Below the pieces are notes generated by a model. It saw nothing but the letters and a program-made list of their open reading frames with translations, was not told the origin of the DNA and made no database searches. A program made the translations under genes and the position numbers. Shown here piece after piece: positions 50,951 through 61,074 of a DNA stretch of 64,000 bases. This DNA is from Acidobacteriota bacterium (lineage in GTDB: Bacteria > Acidobacteriota > Thermoanaerobaculia > Gp7-AA8), in assembly GCA_019244185.1 (NCBI GenBank), contig JAFATB010000006.1, positions 1 to 64,000 on the forward strand. The letters are read 5' to 3'. Position 1 is the first letter of the stretch; every line of letters begins with the position of its first letter.

Positions 50951-51125
50951 CGAGAGGCCTCCGGCGGGCCGGCACGGCCGGCAGCGCTAAGGGCCTAGCC
51001 TAGACGCACGTGCGGTCGCGGTTAACGTTGTTGACGGCAGCCGCACGTGAGTACTGGCTAAGCCCTTAGCGCTGCCGGCCGCGCCGGCCCGCCTGAGGCC
51101 CTTCGTCAGCCCCTGGTATCCACAA
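50931..51125. repeat. Long palindromic element A, spanning the ends of two convergent genes
   Basis: The arms are about 70-75 bases on each side of 51028, mostly identical. From outside in they read TTGTGGATACCA, GGGCTGACGA, a GC-rich CGGGCCGGC stretch, GCGCTAAGGGC, AGCC and CACGTGCGG. The outer part is coding: it supplies the last six codons and the TGA of both the ATP-grasp gene and the PaaK-like gene. It should fold into a strong hairpin and can end transcription from both sides. Its inner part is related to element B at 54369. Confidence 0.85.
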
Positions 51126-52284
51126 TCCGGCGAATCTTGCGCGACGTCGGCGAACGTTCGAGGTCTTCGCTGCGCATGGGGCGGATGTGAAGGAGGAAGT
51201 CGGCGCCGGTGGCGCCGAGGAGCTCGTGGACGCGCGATTCGAGCGCCTGCTGGCGGGTGGCGTCCCAGTTCGCTGGAGGCACGACGCGGATTTCGAGGCG
51301 GTCGCGGAGCGACTCCGCGTCGGACGAGAGGTGCAGCTGATAGTCCGTCATCTCCTCGAACACTGGGGCGACGGCGGGGAGGTTGAAGTAACTGCCGTCG
51401 AGCGTGAACGAATTCGACTCGCGTCCGACGAACTGGAACGTCGCGCGCGTTTCGGATTTTGCGATCCAGCGCACGCGGTCGCCCATGCGGTAGCGGAGCA
51501 CGGGGATGCGGCGGCGGATGAGATTCGTCACCACCATGTCGCCCACGCCGTCGGCGTCAGGATTGAGGATCTCGATGTGCAGCATGCGCGGGTCGTAGTG
51601 GAAGACGTCGGGCGCGTCGTTCGCGCCGCGGTACGCCCACACGCCAGTTTCCGCGGAGCCGTATGCGGAGACGAAGACGTCGGTTTGGAAGGCTTCCGTG
51701 AAGAGCTTGCGCTGCGCGGGGCGGACCGCTTCGCCGGCGGCGAGGATGCGTTTGAGCGGCAAACGCTGGTTCGTGTCGACGAGATGGCGCGCGAGCTGCG
51801 CGAGGCGCCCCGGCTCGCCCATGATCATGTCCGCGTGGAACGCGCGCGCGACCTCGACGGCGACCGCGTCGGTGGCGGTCGATTCCAGCGGCAATGACGT
51901 CGCGCCGATCTGCTCGCAGTAGTCGGTGAAGATCTCCATCGAGCGATACATCATGCGGCCCGCGAACAGATTGAGCGCGATCGCATCCGGCGGAATCACG
52001 CCCGCTTCCGCGAGCATCGGCGCGAAGCGTCTGCGCTGCTCGTGGTTGTCTTCCGTGTCGACGGGGAAGCAGAGATACGACCGCGTGCCGCTGCCGCCCG
52101 AGGGGCTCAGATAGAGGCCGTGCAGGTTCGCGGGATTCGTGTAGAAGGTCTGCAGCGCCGCGTCGAGCGTCTGCTTGTCAAGGAGCGGAACGTCTTCGAA
52201 CTTCGTCGCGGAGAGGTCACGTCCGGCGTACAGCGGATGCACGCGTGCCAGGGAAAGGATTTGTTCGGGGGTCACGCCTTCCAT
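51106..52284 (-). CDS. PaaK/LuxE-like adenylate-forming enzyme
   Basis: A 392-residue enzyme of the acyl-adenylate superfamily. S-P-S-G-G-S-G-T-R-S (about residue 60) is the P-loop-like motif, A-Y-G-S-A-E-T-G (about 220) the aromatic/Glu motif, and Y-R-M-G-D-R (about 268) the nucleotide-binding Arg-Gly-Asp motif. It is like phenylacetate-CoA ligase and CapK-type coenzyme F390 synthetase, but is a little short. Its acid substrate is unknown. It starts 12 bases after the ATP-grasp gene of the same strand, so it probably forms an operon with that gene and the HExxH gene. Confidence 0.78.
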   Translation of the reverse strand: MEGVTPEQILSLARVHPLYAGRDLSATKFEDVPLLDKQTLDAALQTFYTNPANLHGLYLSPSGGSGTRSYLCFPVDTEDNHEQRRRFAPMLAEAGVIPPDAIALNLFAGRMMYRSMEIFTDYCEQIGATSLPLESTATDAVAVEVARAFHADMIMGEPGRLAQLARHLVDTNQRLPLKRILAAGEAVRPAQRKLFTEAFQTDVFVSAYGSAETGVWAYRGANDAPDVFHYDPRMLHIEILNPDADGVGDMVVTNLIRRRIPVLRYRMGDRVRWIAKSETRATFQFVGRESNSFTLDGSYFNLPAVAPVFEEMTDYQLHLSSDAESLRDRLEIRVVPPANWDATRQQALESRVHELLGATGADFLLHIRPMRSEDLERSPTSRKIRRIVDTRG

Positions 52285-52296
52285 AATGCCACATAA

Positions 52297-53319
52297 CTAT
52301 CGTTGCGCGGCGCGTTTCAGGCCTGAATCCACGATTTCCTGAATCAATTCCGGATACGTTTTTCCCGATTTTTTCGCCGCCGACGCGAACTCCTCGGATC
52401 TCGCGATGTCGGGATTCGGATTCGCCTCGAGGAAGTAGAGCTGCTCGTCCTTGCCGAGGCGATAGTCGATGCGGCTGAAGCCGTCGAGATCGAGGATGCG
52501 CGCGATGGCTTTCGTGTTGTCGATGACGTGCGCGCGCAACGCGTCGGAGAGCTCCGCCGGCACCTGATAGATGCTGTGCTTTCGCTGATACGCGCGGTTG
52601 TGTTTCGCGTTCGCGGTGGCAATGCCGTACGCGCCGCGCGGCAGCTCGCGGAACTGCAGCTCCCACACGGGCAAGACTTCCACGCGCTGATTGCCGAGGA
52701 TGCCGACGTTCAGCTCGCGGCCATCGATGAACTCCTCCGCGATTGCATCGGAGCCATTGCGGCGGTGGATGAACGCCACGCGCTCGCGGAGCTGCGCGTC
52801 GGTGTCGACGACGGACTTTTGCGAGATGCCGAGCGAGGCTTCCTGCACGAGGCTCTTCACGATCAGCGGAAACGGGAGCTCGCGCGGACGGACGACGCGT
52901 TGGTTGCGAGGAAAGACGGCGAAGCGCGGCACGCGGATGCCGTGATACGCGAGGAGCTTCTTCGACATCGCCTTGTCGCGCGCGAGCATGAGACCGCGCG
53001 GACGGCAGCCGGTGTACGGCATCTGCATCAGCTCGAGGTACGCGACGACGTTCCAATCGAGCTCCTGCCGTCCGAGAAACTCTTCCAGCAGGTTCCAGAC
53101 GATGTGCGGGTGCCAGTCGTCGATGAGCGCACGGAGCGGATCGAGTGAGTCGGAGACCGCGACCACGCGCGTCTCGTGGCCGAGCTCGCGCAGCGTCGAC
53201 ACGACGTCGTATTCGGTCTTGCAGTCGTACCACTGTTGTTCGCTGAGACCGTCGAGCGAGTCGGGCGGCACGAGCGACGGGTGCACGAGGACGGCGACGC
53301 GCAGCTTCTTCCGCGTCAT
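52297..53319 (-). CDS. ATP-grasp ligase, D-Ala-D-Ala-ligase-like
   Basis: A 340-residue ATP-grasp enzyme. P-L-I-V-K-S-L-V-Q-E-A-S-L-G-I-S (about residues 150-165) is the ATP-binding strand, E-E-F-I-D-G-R-E-L-N-V-G (about 198) and F-L-E-A-N-P-N-P-D (about 303) hold the metal-binding Glu and Asn. It is like D-alanine-D-alanine ligase but lacks its usual serine loop, so another carboxylate-amine pair is likely. The ATG at 53319 overlaps the next gene's stop by four bases; the longer open frame upstream has no coding look. Confidence 0.78.
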   Translation of the reverse strand: MTRKKLRVAVLVHPSLVPPDSLDGLSEQQWYDCKTEYDVVSTLRELGHETRVVAVSDSLDPLRALIDDWHPHIVWNLLEEFLGRQELDWNVVAYLELMQMPYTGCRPRGLMLARDKAMSKKLLAYHGIRVPRFAVFPRNQRVVRPRELPFPLIVKSLVQEASLGISQKSVVDTDAQLRERVAFIHRRNGSDAIAEEFIDGRELNVGILGNQRVEVLPVWELQFRELPRGAYGIATANAKHNRAYQRKHSIYQVPAELSDALRAHVIDNTKAIARILDLDGFSRIDYRLGKDEQLYFLEANPNPDIARSEEFASAAKKSGKTYPELIQEIVDSGLKRAAQR

Positions 53320-54341
53320 AGCGCGAACGTGTTGCGCCGGCGGTAGTGCACGTCCATGGTCGTGACGGTGAGCAGGATCGCGAACTCCATCTTCAGGCGG
53401 CTTTCCGGGCCGGCCGCGCGCAGTTTCAATTCGCGGCTTCGGCCGATGAGATCGTGAAAGACCTGCTCGCGAGTGTACTGAAACTCCCCCGTGAAGTTCG
53501 ACACGAGCCCGCGGATCTCCGCGCGGTTGCGGCGCAGAAAACGGGACGCGAGCTCGTGCTGCCGGTCGCGCGGATCGTCGGAGAAGAGTCGTTTGAGGTC
53601 GCCGTCCCACGTCGTCGGGAAGCTGACGTCGTACTGGCTCTGCTTCTTCTCGTAGTACTCACGCAGCGTCATGTCGAGCGTGCCGATCGCCTCGGTCTGC
53701 ACCTTCTTGCGGCGGCGCGGCTTCCGATCGCGCAGCTCGCGGAGCAGCGCGTCGACGAACTCGAGCTTCTCGAGCGCGGGCCAGTCGAAGTACTGCTTCT
53801 GCCACGTCGCCCGTCGCGCGCCGAGGACGACCGCGAACGTTTCCGCGAAATCCTCGTGCGGATGCGCCTGTGCGTAGTAGAGCCGCAGGTGCTGCACGAA
53901 GCGCCGGCTCGCGGGATTGGGGCGGTACTGCTTCGGATACCGCGTGGTCCATTTGCCGAAGAGCGCGCGGACGCGTGCGTCGCGCCCGAGGACGAAGGCG
54001 TTGTCGAGCACGTGCCCCGACTCGTGGCGCAGGATCTTCATCAGTTCGACCTTCGTCCCGCCTTCGACATCGCGCATCTTTTTGCGCTCGAGCTGCATGA
54101 GCCGCGGATGCGCGAGATAGAACGGGATGGCGATGCCGGTCGCGCCGCGCGGGACGAACCATTGCGTCGAGAGCCACGCGTACGGCCGAATGGCGAGATG
54201 CCGCCGCGCCAGCTCGCGATGCAGTTTCTCGATCGCGGGCTCGAGCCACGTGCCTTCGATGCGCAGTCCGAGCTCGCGCAGCCGCACGTCGAGCAGTTCC
54301 TCCTCGCCGAGGGTCTCCCACGCAAAGCGAGGCGCCTCCAT
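53316..54341 (-). CDS. HExxH zinc-metallopeptidase-like protein
   Basis: A 341-residue soluble protein, fairly basic. L-R-H-E-S-G-H-V-L-D-N-A (about residue 105) is an HExxH zinc motif; H-E-D-F-A-E-T-F-A-V (about residue 161) is the likely third ligand region. A conserved middle (L-M-Q-L-E-R-K-K-M) and C-terminal R-x-R-x-x-T are typical of a 'putative zinc-binding metallopeptidase' group often found beside ATP-grasp genes. No signal peptide is seen. It heads a three-gene unit with the ATP-grasp and PaaK-like genes. Confidence 0.75.
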   Translation of the reverse strand: MEAPRFAWETLGEEELLDVRLRELGLRIEGTWLEPAIEKLHRELARRHLAIRPYAWLSTQWFVPRGATGIAIPFYLAHPRLMQLERKKMRDVEGGTKVELMKILRHESGHVLDNAFVLGRDARVRALFGKWTTRYPKQYRPNPASRRFVQHLRLYYAQAHPHEDFAETFAVVLGARRATWQKQYFDWPALEKLEFVDALLRELRDRKPRRRKKVQTEAIGTLDMTLREYYEKKQSQYDVSFPTTWDGDLKRLFSDDPRDRQHELASRFLRRNRAEIRGLVSNFTGEFQYTREQVFHDLIGRSRELKLRAAGPESRLKMEFAILLTVTTMDVHYRRRNTFAL

Positions 54342-54368
54342 CCAGCCCGAACAGTTCCAAACCCTTGC

Positions 54369-54490
54369 CAGCCGGCCCGGCCGGCTGCGCTAAGGGCCGA
54401 GCCTATTCGCACGTGCGGCTGCACTGAACGTCATTGAGTGCAGCCGCACGTGCGGATAGGCTATGCCCTAAGCGCCGGCGGCCGCGCCGC
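54369..54490. repeat. Long palindromic element B, spanning the 3' end of the DUF3291 gene
   Basis: A core palindrome (54387-54475) has arms of about 42 bases: GCGCTAAGGGC, AGCCTA, CGCACGTGCGGCTGCACT, then the complement after a short loop. Outer arms are CG-rich and partly matching. The half-unit is close to that of element A. The right arm encodes the last eight residues (A-R-P-P-A-L-R-A) and the TAG of the DUF3291 gene. Elements A and B flank the three minus-strand genes 51106-54341. Confidence 0.8.
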
Positions 54491-54943
54491 CCCGCCGGAG
54501 GCGCTCGCGGTCAGGCTCTTGAACGTAAACGCGAACTCCGTCGCCCCATGCGCCTCGAGATGCGCGAGCCGCTCCTTCGCTTCATCGATGCTCGGGATGT
54601 GACCCGCGGGAACCCACCAGAGCGCGACGGACGCGCCGGCGAACTGGTCGAACCATGAGCGGCGGTCGCGGAGCAGTTCCGCATGGGCGGTGCGGTAGAC
54701 GTACTGCTTCAGCGACTCGATGTCCTTCCATACCGACAGATTGAAGAGGATGCGCTCGTCGTCGTAAGGGCGGAGATACGTCGCATTCCCCTCGCCGGTC
54801 TGGAGGCGCCAGACGAAGCCGGGGCTGCCGTCGGCGAGCGCGTTGATCTCCTCGAGACGCGCGACGAAGCCGGCCATCACCGGCGAGTCGAGCGGCTCCT
54901 TCATGCGCGCGATGTTCACCTGGGCAATGTGCAGCTCGCTCAT
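54461..54943 (-). CDS. DUF3291 family protein
   Basis: A 160-residue soluble protein. A-Q-V-N-I-A-R-M, F-V-A-R-L-E-E-I-N-A-L-A, G-S-P-G-F-V-W-R-L and L-S-V-W-K-D-I-E-S-L are the DUF3291 motifs, an antibiotic-monooxygenase-like ferredoxin fold. Its activity is not known. The last residues come from palindromic element B, so its C-terminus was probably changed when that element arrived. Confidence 0.8.
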   Translation of the reverse strand: MSELHIAQVNIARMKEPLDSPVMAGFVARLEEINALADGSPGFVWRLQTGEGNATYLRPYDDERILFNLSVWKDIESLKQYVYRTAHAELLRDRRSWFDQFAGASVALWWVPAGHIPSIDEAKERLAHLEAHGATEFAFTFKSLTASASGGAARPPALRA

Positions 54944-54964
54944 GAATGTATCGTAGCCGCCCAG

Positions 54965-57583
54965 TTAGATCGGTAGCCAGTACGAGAACTTCACCAGGAA
55001 GACATCCTGCGACGGCGCGCCGGGGAGCGCGGAGAGATCGCGGCGGAAGCGGAAGTCGCCGAACGGCACGACGTCGGAACGGTTCTCGTTCCAGACGACG
55101 AAGAGCGCGGAGCCGGGGCGGAACTCCCACCGCACGACGGCGCTCCCGCGCACGCTGCGGAAATTGAAATCGGGATCGCCGAAATCGTACGTCTGCGATG
55201 CGAAGCGCGCGGTGTACGTCGCGTCCGCGGCGTCGTGCAGCGTGTCGACGGGCGAGTAGCGCAGCTCGCGCGCCTCGTCGAGTTGTTTAAAGGAGTGATA
55301 GTCGCCGCTGGCGATGAACGGCTGCACGTACAGCTGCATCGACAGGCGCGCGGTGGCCGTCCAATCGGCGCGGATGCCGACGTCGAGCGTGCGCTGGTCG
55401 AGCGTCGCGAAGAGATACCGGTTGCCGAACGTCGGCGTGTACGACGCGTCGGGAACCGTGGCGACGTACTGCGCGGCATCGCGGCTGCGGTTGAAACCCG
55501 GATCGATGCGCAGGCGCAGCGACGGCGCGGGGCGGTATTGCAGGATGAGGCTCGTGCGGCGGAAGTAGCCGCCGAGTTCATCTTCCGAATCCTCGATGTA
55601 CGGCTCGACCCAGAACTTCTTGCGCGAGTCGTTGCCGGCGCCGACGTAGACGTCGAACTGCTTCGGCCGCACCGCCGCGGGACCGCCGCGGGTGAGCTGC
55701 GCGTCGATGGCGCGCCAGTCGTAGCCGCCGCCGCCATACACGTACCAGTAATTCTTGTGTTCGACGTACCAGTTTCCGTAGAAGCCGTTCGCCGTGTTGT
55801 CGCTGTCGAAGTTCCAGTTCTGGTATTTGCCGATCCACCAGCTCCGCTCGCGCGTGTACTTGCCGACGTCGGTGTTCGTGTACTGCATCACCGCGTGCGT
55901 GGCGATCGTGTCGGTGCGCGGCAGGTAGCCGACGTCGTTGAGCTCGAAGCCGGGCGAGAGCGCCATCACCTGCAGGTTCGGGCGCCAGTGGCCGGTCTGC
56001 TTGCCGATCATCGCGCGTCCGCCGAATCCGGCGAGCGAGGTGCGGTTCGGATCGAGCTCGACGTGACTCGCATCGGGGCGCTGGTAGTAGCGCGCGGGAC
56101 TCTCCTGCGCCAGCGTGATCGCTTCCTTCGAGCCTTCGATGAGCGTCGTGCCGGTGAGCCATTCGAAGAGCCACGACTTGTTCGCGAAGCGCGTGTAGCC
56201 GTCGACGCCGCCGAAGTACGCGTTCGAGCGCAGCGTCGGCTCGAGGTTGTCGGTGAGCCTGCGGTTGACGGACGTGAAGAGGAAGCCGGCACGCGAGTCG
56301 CGGCCGTACTCGCGCGTGGCGCGCGCGACGAGGTAGTTCGTCATCGGCTCGACGGTCGCCTTGCCGATCTGCGCGCCGGTGCGGAACCACGCCTGTTCGC
56401 GGTCGGTGAGCGCCTCGATCGCGCCGACGGTCCAGCCTTTGCCGAGCTTGCCGGTGACCTTCGCGGCGCCGAGGATCGTGGTTTCGCCGGGAGCGTCCGT
56501 CCAGTCGGCGGCGATCGAGCCTTGCGGCGCACGGCCGATGCGGCGCGAGTAGAAGAACGTCGGGAAGTACGTGTTGAAGCCCCAGCGGCTGTTCGCCGGA
56601 CCTTCGCCGAAGTTGAAGATGTTCCCGCCCTCGGTGAAGAACGGCCGCTTCTCCGGGAAGAACGTCTCGAACTGGCTGAGGTTGAGCACCGCGGGATCGA
56701 CCTCGACCTGGCCGAAGTCGGGATTGATCGTGCCCGTGAGCGTGAGGCTGGACGAGAGGCCGTACTTCACGTCGACGCCCGCGTCCATCCGCTGCGAGCT
56801 CGGCGTCACGAACGGATTGTCGTTGCGGCTGGCGAGGTCTTCGCGCGCGACGCCGTACGGCACGACCTCGAACGCGCGCCGCGGCTTAATCCCTTCGATG
56901 CCGGTGAGATCGGCGAAGCGCGAGACGTAGCCGTTGTCGGTTTTCTTCGAGAACACGAGGCGCGAGCCCTCGTGCAGGCGCGCGTTCCAGCGGCCGATGT
57001 TGAAGCCCCAGACGTACGACGGCTGCTCGGGAAAGCGGAGCTGCGAGTACGGGATGCGGATCTCCGCGGTCCACCCTTTCGCGCTCGTCTTCGTCGCCGA
57101 CTCCCACACCGCGTCCCAGCTCGTGTCGTCGTAGATGTCGTTGTACAGGATCATGTCCGCCTGCACGTTCGACGGATTGATCATGAACTTCGCGCCGCTC
57201 AGGCGGTCGTGCTGCGAGTCGATGCCGATGGTGAGGTAGTCGGCGGATTCGAGATCGCTGTCGCGGCGCGCGAGCAGCGGCGTCGGCGGCGCGTCGTCTT
57301 CCATCACCGCGCCGAAGTAGATCGCGTCGTCGTCGTAGACGACCTTCACGCGCGTCTGCCGCGTGGCCGGCTCGCCCTCGTGCGGATCGCGCTGCGTGAA
57401 GCCGGTGATCTCCGGCGCGTTCTGCCACGCGGGATCGGAGAGATCGCCGTCGAGCACCGGCGCCTTCTCCGCGCGCACGGCGCGATACGACGGCCGCGGC
57501 TTCGGCGCGTCCTCCGCGAAAACATTCAGCGCGAGAACCGTGTTGCAGAGTACGAGGCAGAGAACGCGGAGCGATGGTCTCAT
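54965..57583 (-). CDS. Outer-membrane/secreted DUF5916 protein with CBM9-like domain
   Basis: An 872-residue exported protein with a signal peptide of about 22 residues (cleavage near V-F-A-E). The N-terminal part (K-A-P-V-L-D-G-D-L-S-D-P-A-W through F-N-I-G-R-W-N-A-R) is a CBM9-like carbohydrate-binding beta-sandwich. The long C-terminal part is DUF5916 (F-E-V-V-P-Y, N-P-D-F-G-Q-V-E-V-D-P-A-V-L-N-L-S-Q-F-E-T-F-F-P-E-K-R), probably a beta-barrel, ending in aromatic strands. The start is set by GAGGA seven bases upstream; an ATG 36 bases earlier has no signal peptide in place. Confidence 0.88.
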   Translation of the reverse strand: MRPSLRVLCLVLCNTVLALNVFAEDAPKPRPSYRAVRAEKAPVLDGDLSDPAWQNAPEITGFTQRDPHEGEPATRQTRVKVVYDDDAIYFGAVMEDDAPPTPLLARRDSDLESADYLTIGIDSQHDRLSGAKFMINPSNVQADMILYNDIYDDTSWDAVWESATKTSAKGWTAEIRIPYSQLRFPEQPSYVWGFNIGRWNARLHEGSRLVFSKKTDNGYVSRFADLTGIEGIKPRRAFEVVPYGVAREDLASRNDNPFVTPSSQRMDAGVDVKYGLSSSLTLTGTINPDFGQVEVDPAVLNLSQFETFFPEKRPFFTEGGNIFNFGEGPANSRWGFNTYFPTFFYSRRIGRAPQGSIAADWTDAPGETTILGAAKVTGKLGKGWTVGAIEALTDREQAWFRTGAQIGKATVEPMTNYLVARATREYGRDSRAGFLFTSVNRRLTDNLEPTLRSNAYFGGVDGYTRFANKSWLFEWLTGTTLIEGSKEAITLAQESPARYYQRPDASHVELDPNRTSLAGFGGRAMIGKQTGHWRPNLQVMALSPGFELNDVGYLPRTDTIATHAVMQYTNTDVGKYTRERSWWIGKYQNWNFDSDNTANGFYGNWYVEHKNYWYVYGGGGYDWRAIDAQLTRGGPAAVRPKQFDVYVGAGNDSRKKFWVEPYIEDSEDELGGYFRRTSLILQYRPAPSLRLRIDPGFNRSRDAAQYVATVPDASYTPTFGNRYLFATLDQRTLDVGIRADWTATARLSMQLYVQPFIASGDYHSFKQLDEARELRYSPVDTLHDAADATYTARFASQTYDFGDPDFNFRSVRGSAVVRWEFRPGSALFVVWNENRSDVVPFGDFRFRRDLSALPGAPSQDVFLVKFSYWLPI

Positions 57584-57657
57584 CGGTTCCTCACGGGCAA
57601 AGGTGATACGTTTCTCCAAGAGACGCCTGGGATGCGAAAAGGTTTGGCAAGCGGCGC

Positions 57658-59313
<1,656 letters not shown>

Positions 59314-59334
59314 GGTAGTCTCTCGCGCCGACGC

Positions 59335-59613
59335 ATGCGACGCCGATCCGCCGCCCTCGTTCTCCTGTTCGCTCTCCTCGCCTGTGGCGCCGAACGCGTC
59401 GACCGCGCGCGCTGGCAGCGCATGTCGCACGACGACCGCGTGCTCTGCGTGAAGTCGCTGATCGGCGCGGAGAAAGTGAAGAACGCGAAAGGCGGCGGCG
59501 GGCGCGTCTACGATCGGCCCGCCGACGAGTACGTGGCGAGGATCGATGCCGCGTACGCGAACGGCGATCGGCGCGACGTCGCGCAAGTCTTCACGGAGGT
59601 CGCATCGCGATGA
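59335..59613 (+). CDS. Small lipoprotein of unknown function
   Basis: A 92-residue protein with a lipoprotein signal (L-F-A-L-L-A-C, Cys at about residue 17) and a short charged mature part (V-L-C-V-K-S-L-I-G-A-E-K-V-K). No known domain. It follows nadE by 21 bases and overlaps the next gene by ATGA, so it is cotranscribed with the methyltransferase. Confidence 0.65.
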   Translation: MRRRSAALVLLFALLACGAERVDRARWQRMSHDDRVLCVKSLIGAEKVKNAKGGGGRVYDRPADEYVARIDAAYANGDRRDVAQVFTEVASR

Positions 59614-60338
59614 AACCGGTGGCACCGCATCCGCCGCTCACGAAGTACTACGGCGATCCGACGGAGCGCGAGCATTACGTGCGCGACATCTTCGATGAGA
59701 CCGCGCCGTGGTACGACTGGGCCACGCGCTTCATGTCGTTCGGCTCGGGACATTGGTACCGCCGCGAGGCGCTCAGGCGCATCGGACTTGCGCCGGGGAT
59801 GAAGCTGCTCGATCTCGCCAGCGGCACCGGCGTCGTCGCGCGCGCGGCCGCGGAAGTCCTCGGCGATCCGCGCGCGATCGTCGAGATGGACGCGAGTCTC
59901 GGCATGCTGCGCTCCGCGAAAACGTCGAGCGTGAAAGTCGAGTCGGCGGCCGAGCGCATCGCCGCGCGCGACGAATCGTTCGACCGCCTGACCATCGGCT
60001 TCGCGCTGCGCCACTTCGCCGATCTCGCCGCCGTCTTCGGCGAATGCCGGCGCGTGCTGCGTCCGGGCGGGCGTCTGCTGATCCTCGAGATCACCGCGCC
60101 CGAAGGCCGAGCATCGCGCGCGATGCTCGGCGTGTACATGGGCGCGATCGTGCCGAACGCGATCCGGCTCCGCACGCGCAGCCGCCGCGCGGCGGAGCTC
60201 TTCCGCTACTACTGGGAAACGACGCGCGACTGCGTGCGCCCCGAAGTCATCCTCGACGCGCTGCGCGAGGCGGGCTTCCGCGACGTGCAGCGCCGCGTCG
60301 AGATGAAGATCTTCAGCGAGTACTCGGCGACGCGGTGA
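59610..60338 (+). CDS. UbiE/MenG-like SAM methyltransferase
   Basis: A 242-residue class I methyltransferase. F-D-E-T-A-P-W-Y-D-W-A-T-R-F-M-S, then L-L-D-L-A-S-G-T-G-V-V-A (SAM motif I) and L-R-P-G-G-R-L-L-I-L-E are the UbiE/COQ5 signatures. It is expected to methylate a quinone ring; without neighbours for quinone synthesis the exact substrate is inferred. Its last 26 bases overlap the convergent gene at 60313. Confidence 0.85.
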   Translation: MKPVAPHPPLTKYYGDPTEREHYVRDIFDETAPWYDWATRFMSFGSGHWYRREALRRIGLAPGMKLLDLASGTGVVARAAAEVLGDPRAIVEMDASLGMLRSAKTSSVKVESAAERIAARDESFDRLTIGFALRHFADLAAVFGECRRVLRPGGRLLILEITAPEGRASRAMLGVYMGAIVPNAIRLRTRSRRAAELFRYYWETTRDCVRPEVILDALREAGFRDVQRRVEMKIFSEYSATR

Positions 60339-60621
60339 CCGCGTCCGCGACGAACATCGCGTGCGCGTCGTCGAAGCGCACGTTCGGCGCCGTCGTGAGA
60401 CCCGCGCGCTGCGTGCCGGGCGTCAGGCGGTGCTGCACGAAGTTCTGGAACTGCTCCTGCGACTGCCAGACGTCGAAGACGTGAAAGCCGTCCGCGCCGA
60501 ACCACGCCACGTGCACGAGGCCGCCGTCCGGCTGCTCGTTTTCCCAGTTCACGCTGCGCCGCACTTCCTCGTACTGCTCGCGGCTGACCTCGGGCCAATG
60601 CATCTGCATCACGATCGCCAT
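60313..60621 (-). CDS. Small ferredoxin-fold protein, ABM-like
   Basis: A 102-residue protein. It looks like a dimeric alpha-beta-barrel of the antibiotic-biosynthesis-monooxygenase type (Y-E-E-V-R-R-S-V-N-W, V-A-W-F-G-A-D-G-F-H-V-F-D-V-W-Q-S-Q-E-Q-F-Q-N-F). No cofactor site is visible, and many such proteins are not enzymes. The gene end overlaps the UbiE-like gene by 26 bases tail to tail. Confidence 0.65.
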   Translation of the reverse strand: MAIVMQMHWPEVSREQYEEVRRSVNWENEQPDGGLVHVAWFGADGFHVFDVWQSQEQFQNFVQHRLTPGTQRAGLTTAPNVRFDDAHAMFVADAVTASPSTR

Positions 60622-60684
60622 CGGATTCTTCCTCCGAAGGCGTTCTACGGACGCCGCGCGCGAACGGATGTCCGCGCGCCAGCG

Positions 60685-61062
60685 TCATTCCGCGGCGGCG
60701 GCGGCTTCGGCGGCGCGCAGCTCTTCGAGGCGCGCGATCTGGATGCCGAGGAACTCGCGGAGCGGCTGCTCCTGCTCGGGCGCGAGCGGCAGGAACGAGA
60801 TCGCGGAGCGGAACACGTACTCGGAGCCTTTGTCGTTGCGCCGCACCTGCACGATCGAGCGCAGCACCTCGCACGGGATGTAGATGCCGCCGTAGCTGGG
60901 AAAGACGAGCGTCGCGGCGGCGCCGGCTTTCACCGGCGAGCGGTGGATGACCGCGGCGCCGCTGAGACTCAGATCGATCAGCTCTCCGTTGACGTCGGAA
61001 AGCTGCACCGGAATCGAGGCGGTGGGATACCGCTCCGCGCGGCGACGATCTTTGGCGGCCAT
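60685..61062 (-). CDS. PilZ-domain protein (possible c-di-GMP receptor)
   Basis: A 125-residue protein. The PilZ c-di-GMP motifs R-R-R-A-E-R at residues 6-11 and D-L-S-L-S-G at about 30-35 are both present, so c-di-GMP binding is possible. A helical tail rich in Glu and Ala follows. It is encoded 12 bases after the SAM hydrolase-type gene and may be cotranscribed. Links to motility or pili are inferred from the family. Confidence 0.8.
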   Translation of the reverse strand: MAAKDRRRAERYPTASIPVQLSDVNGELIDLSLSGAAVIHRSPVKAGAAATLVFPSYGGIYIPCEVLRSIVQVRRNDKGSEYVFRSAISFLPLAPEQEQPLREFLGIQIARLEELRAAEAAAAAE

Positions 61063-61074
61063 CGACGAGCTCGA

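Noticed and set aside
50951..51105. A tRNA or small RNA gene between the convergent genes
   Set aside because: The gap folds as one long palindrome with no tRNA features; it is explained as a repeat element.
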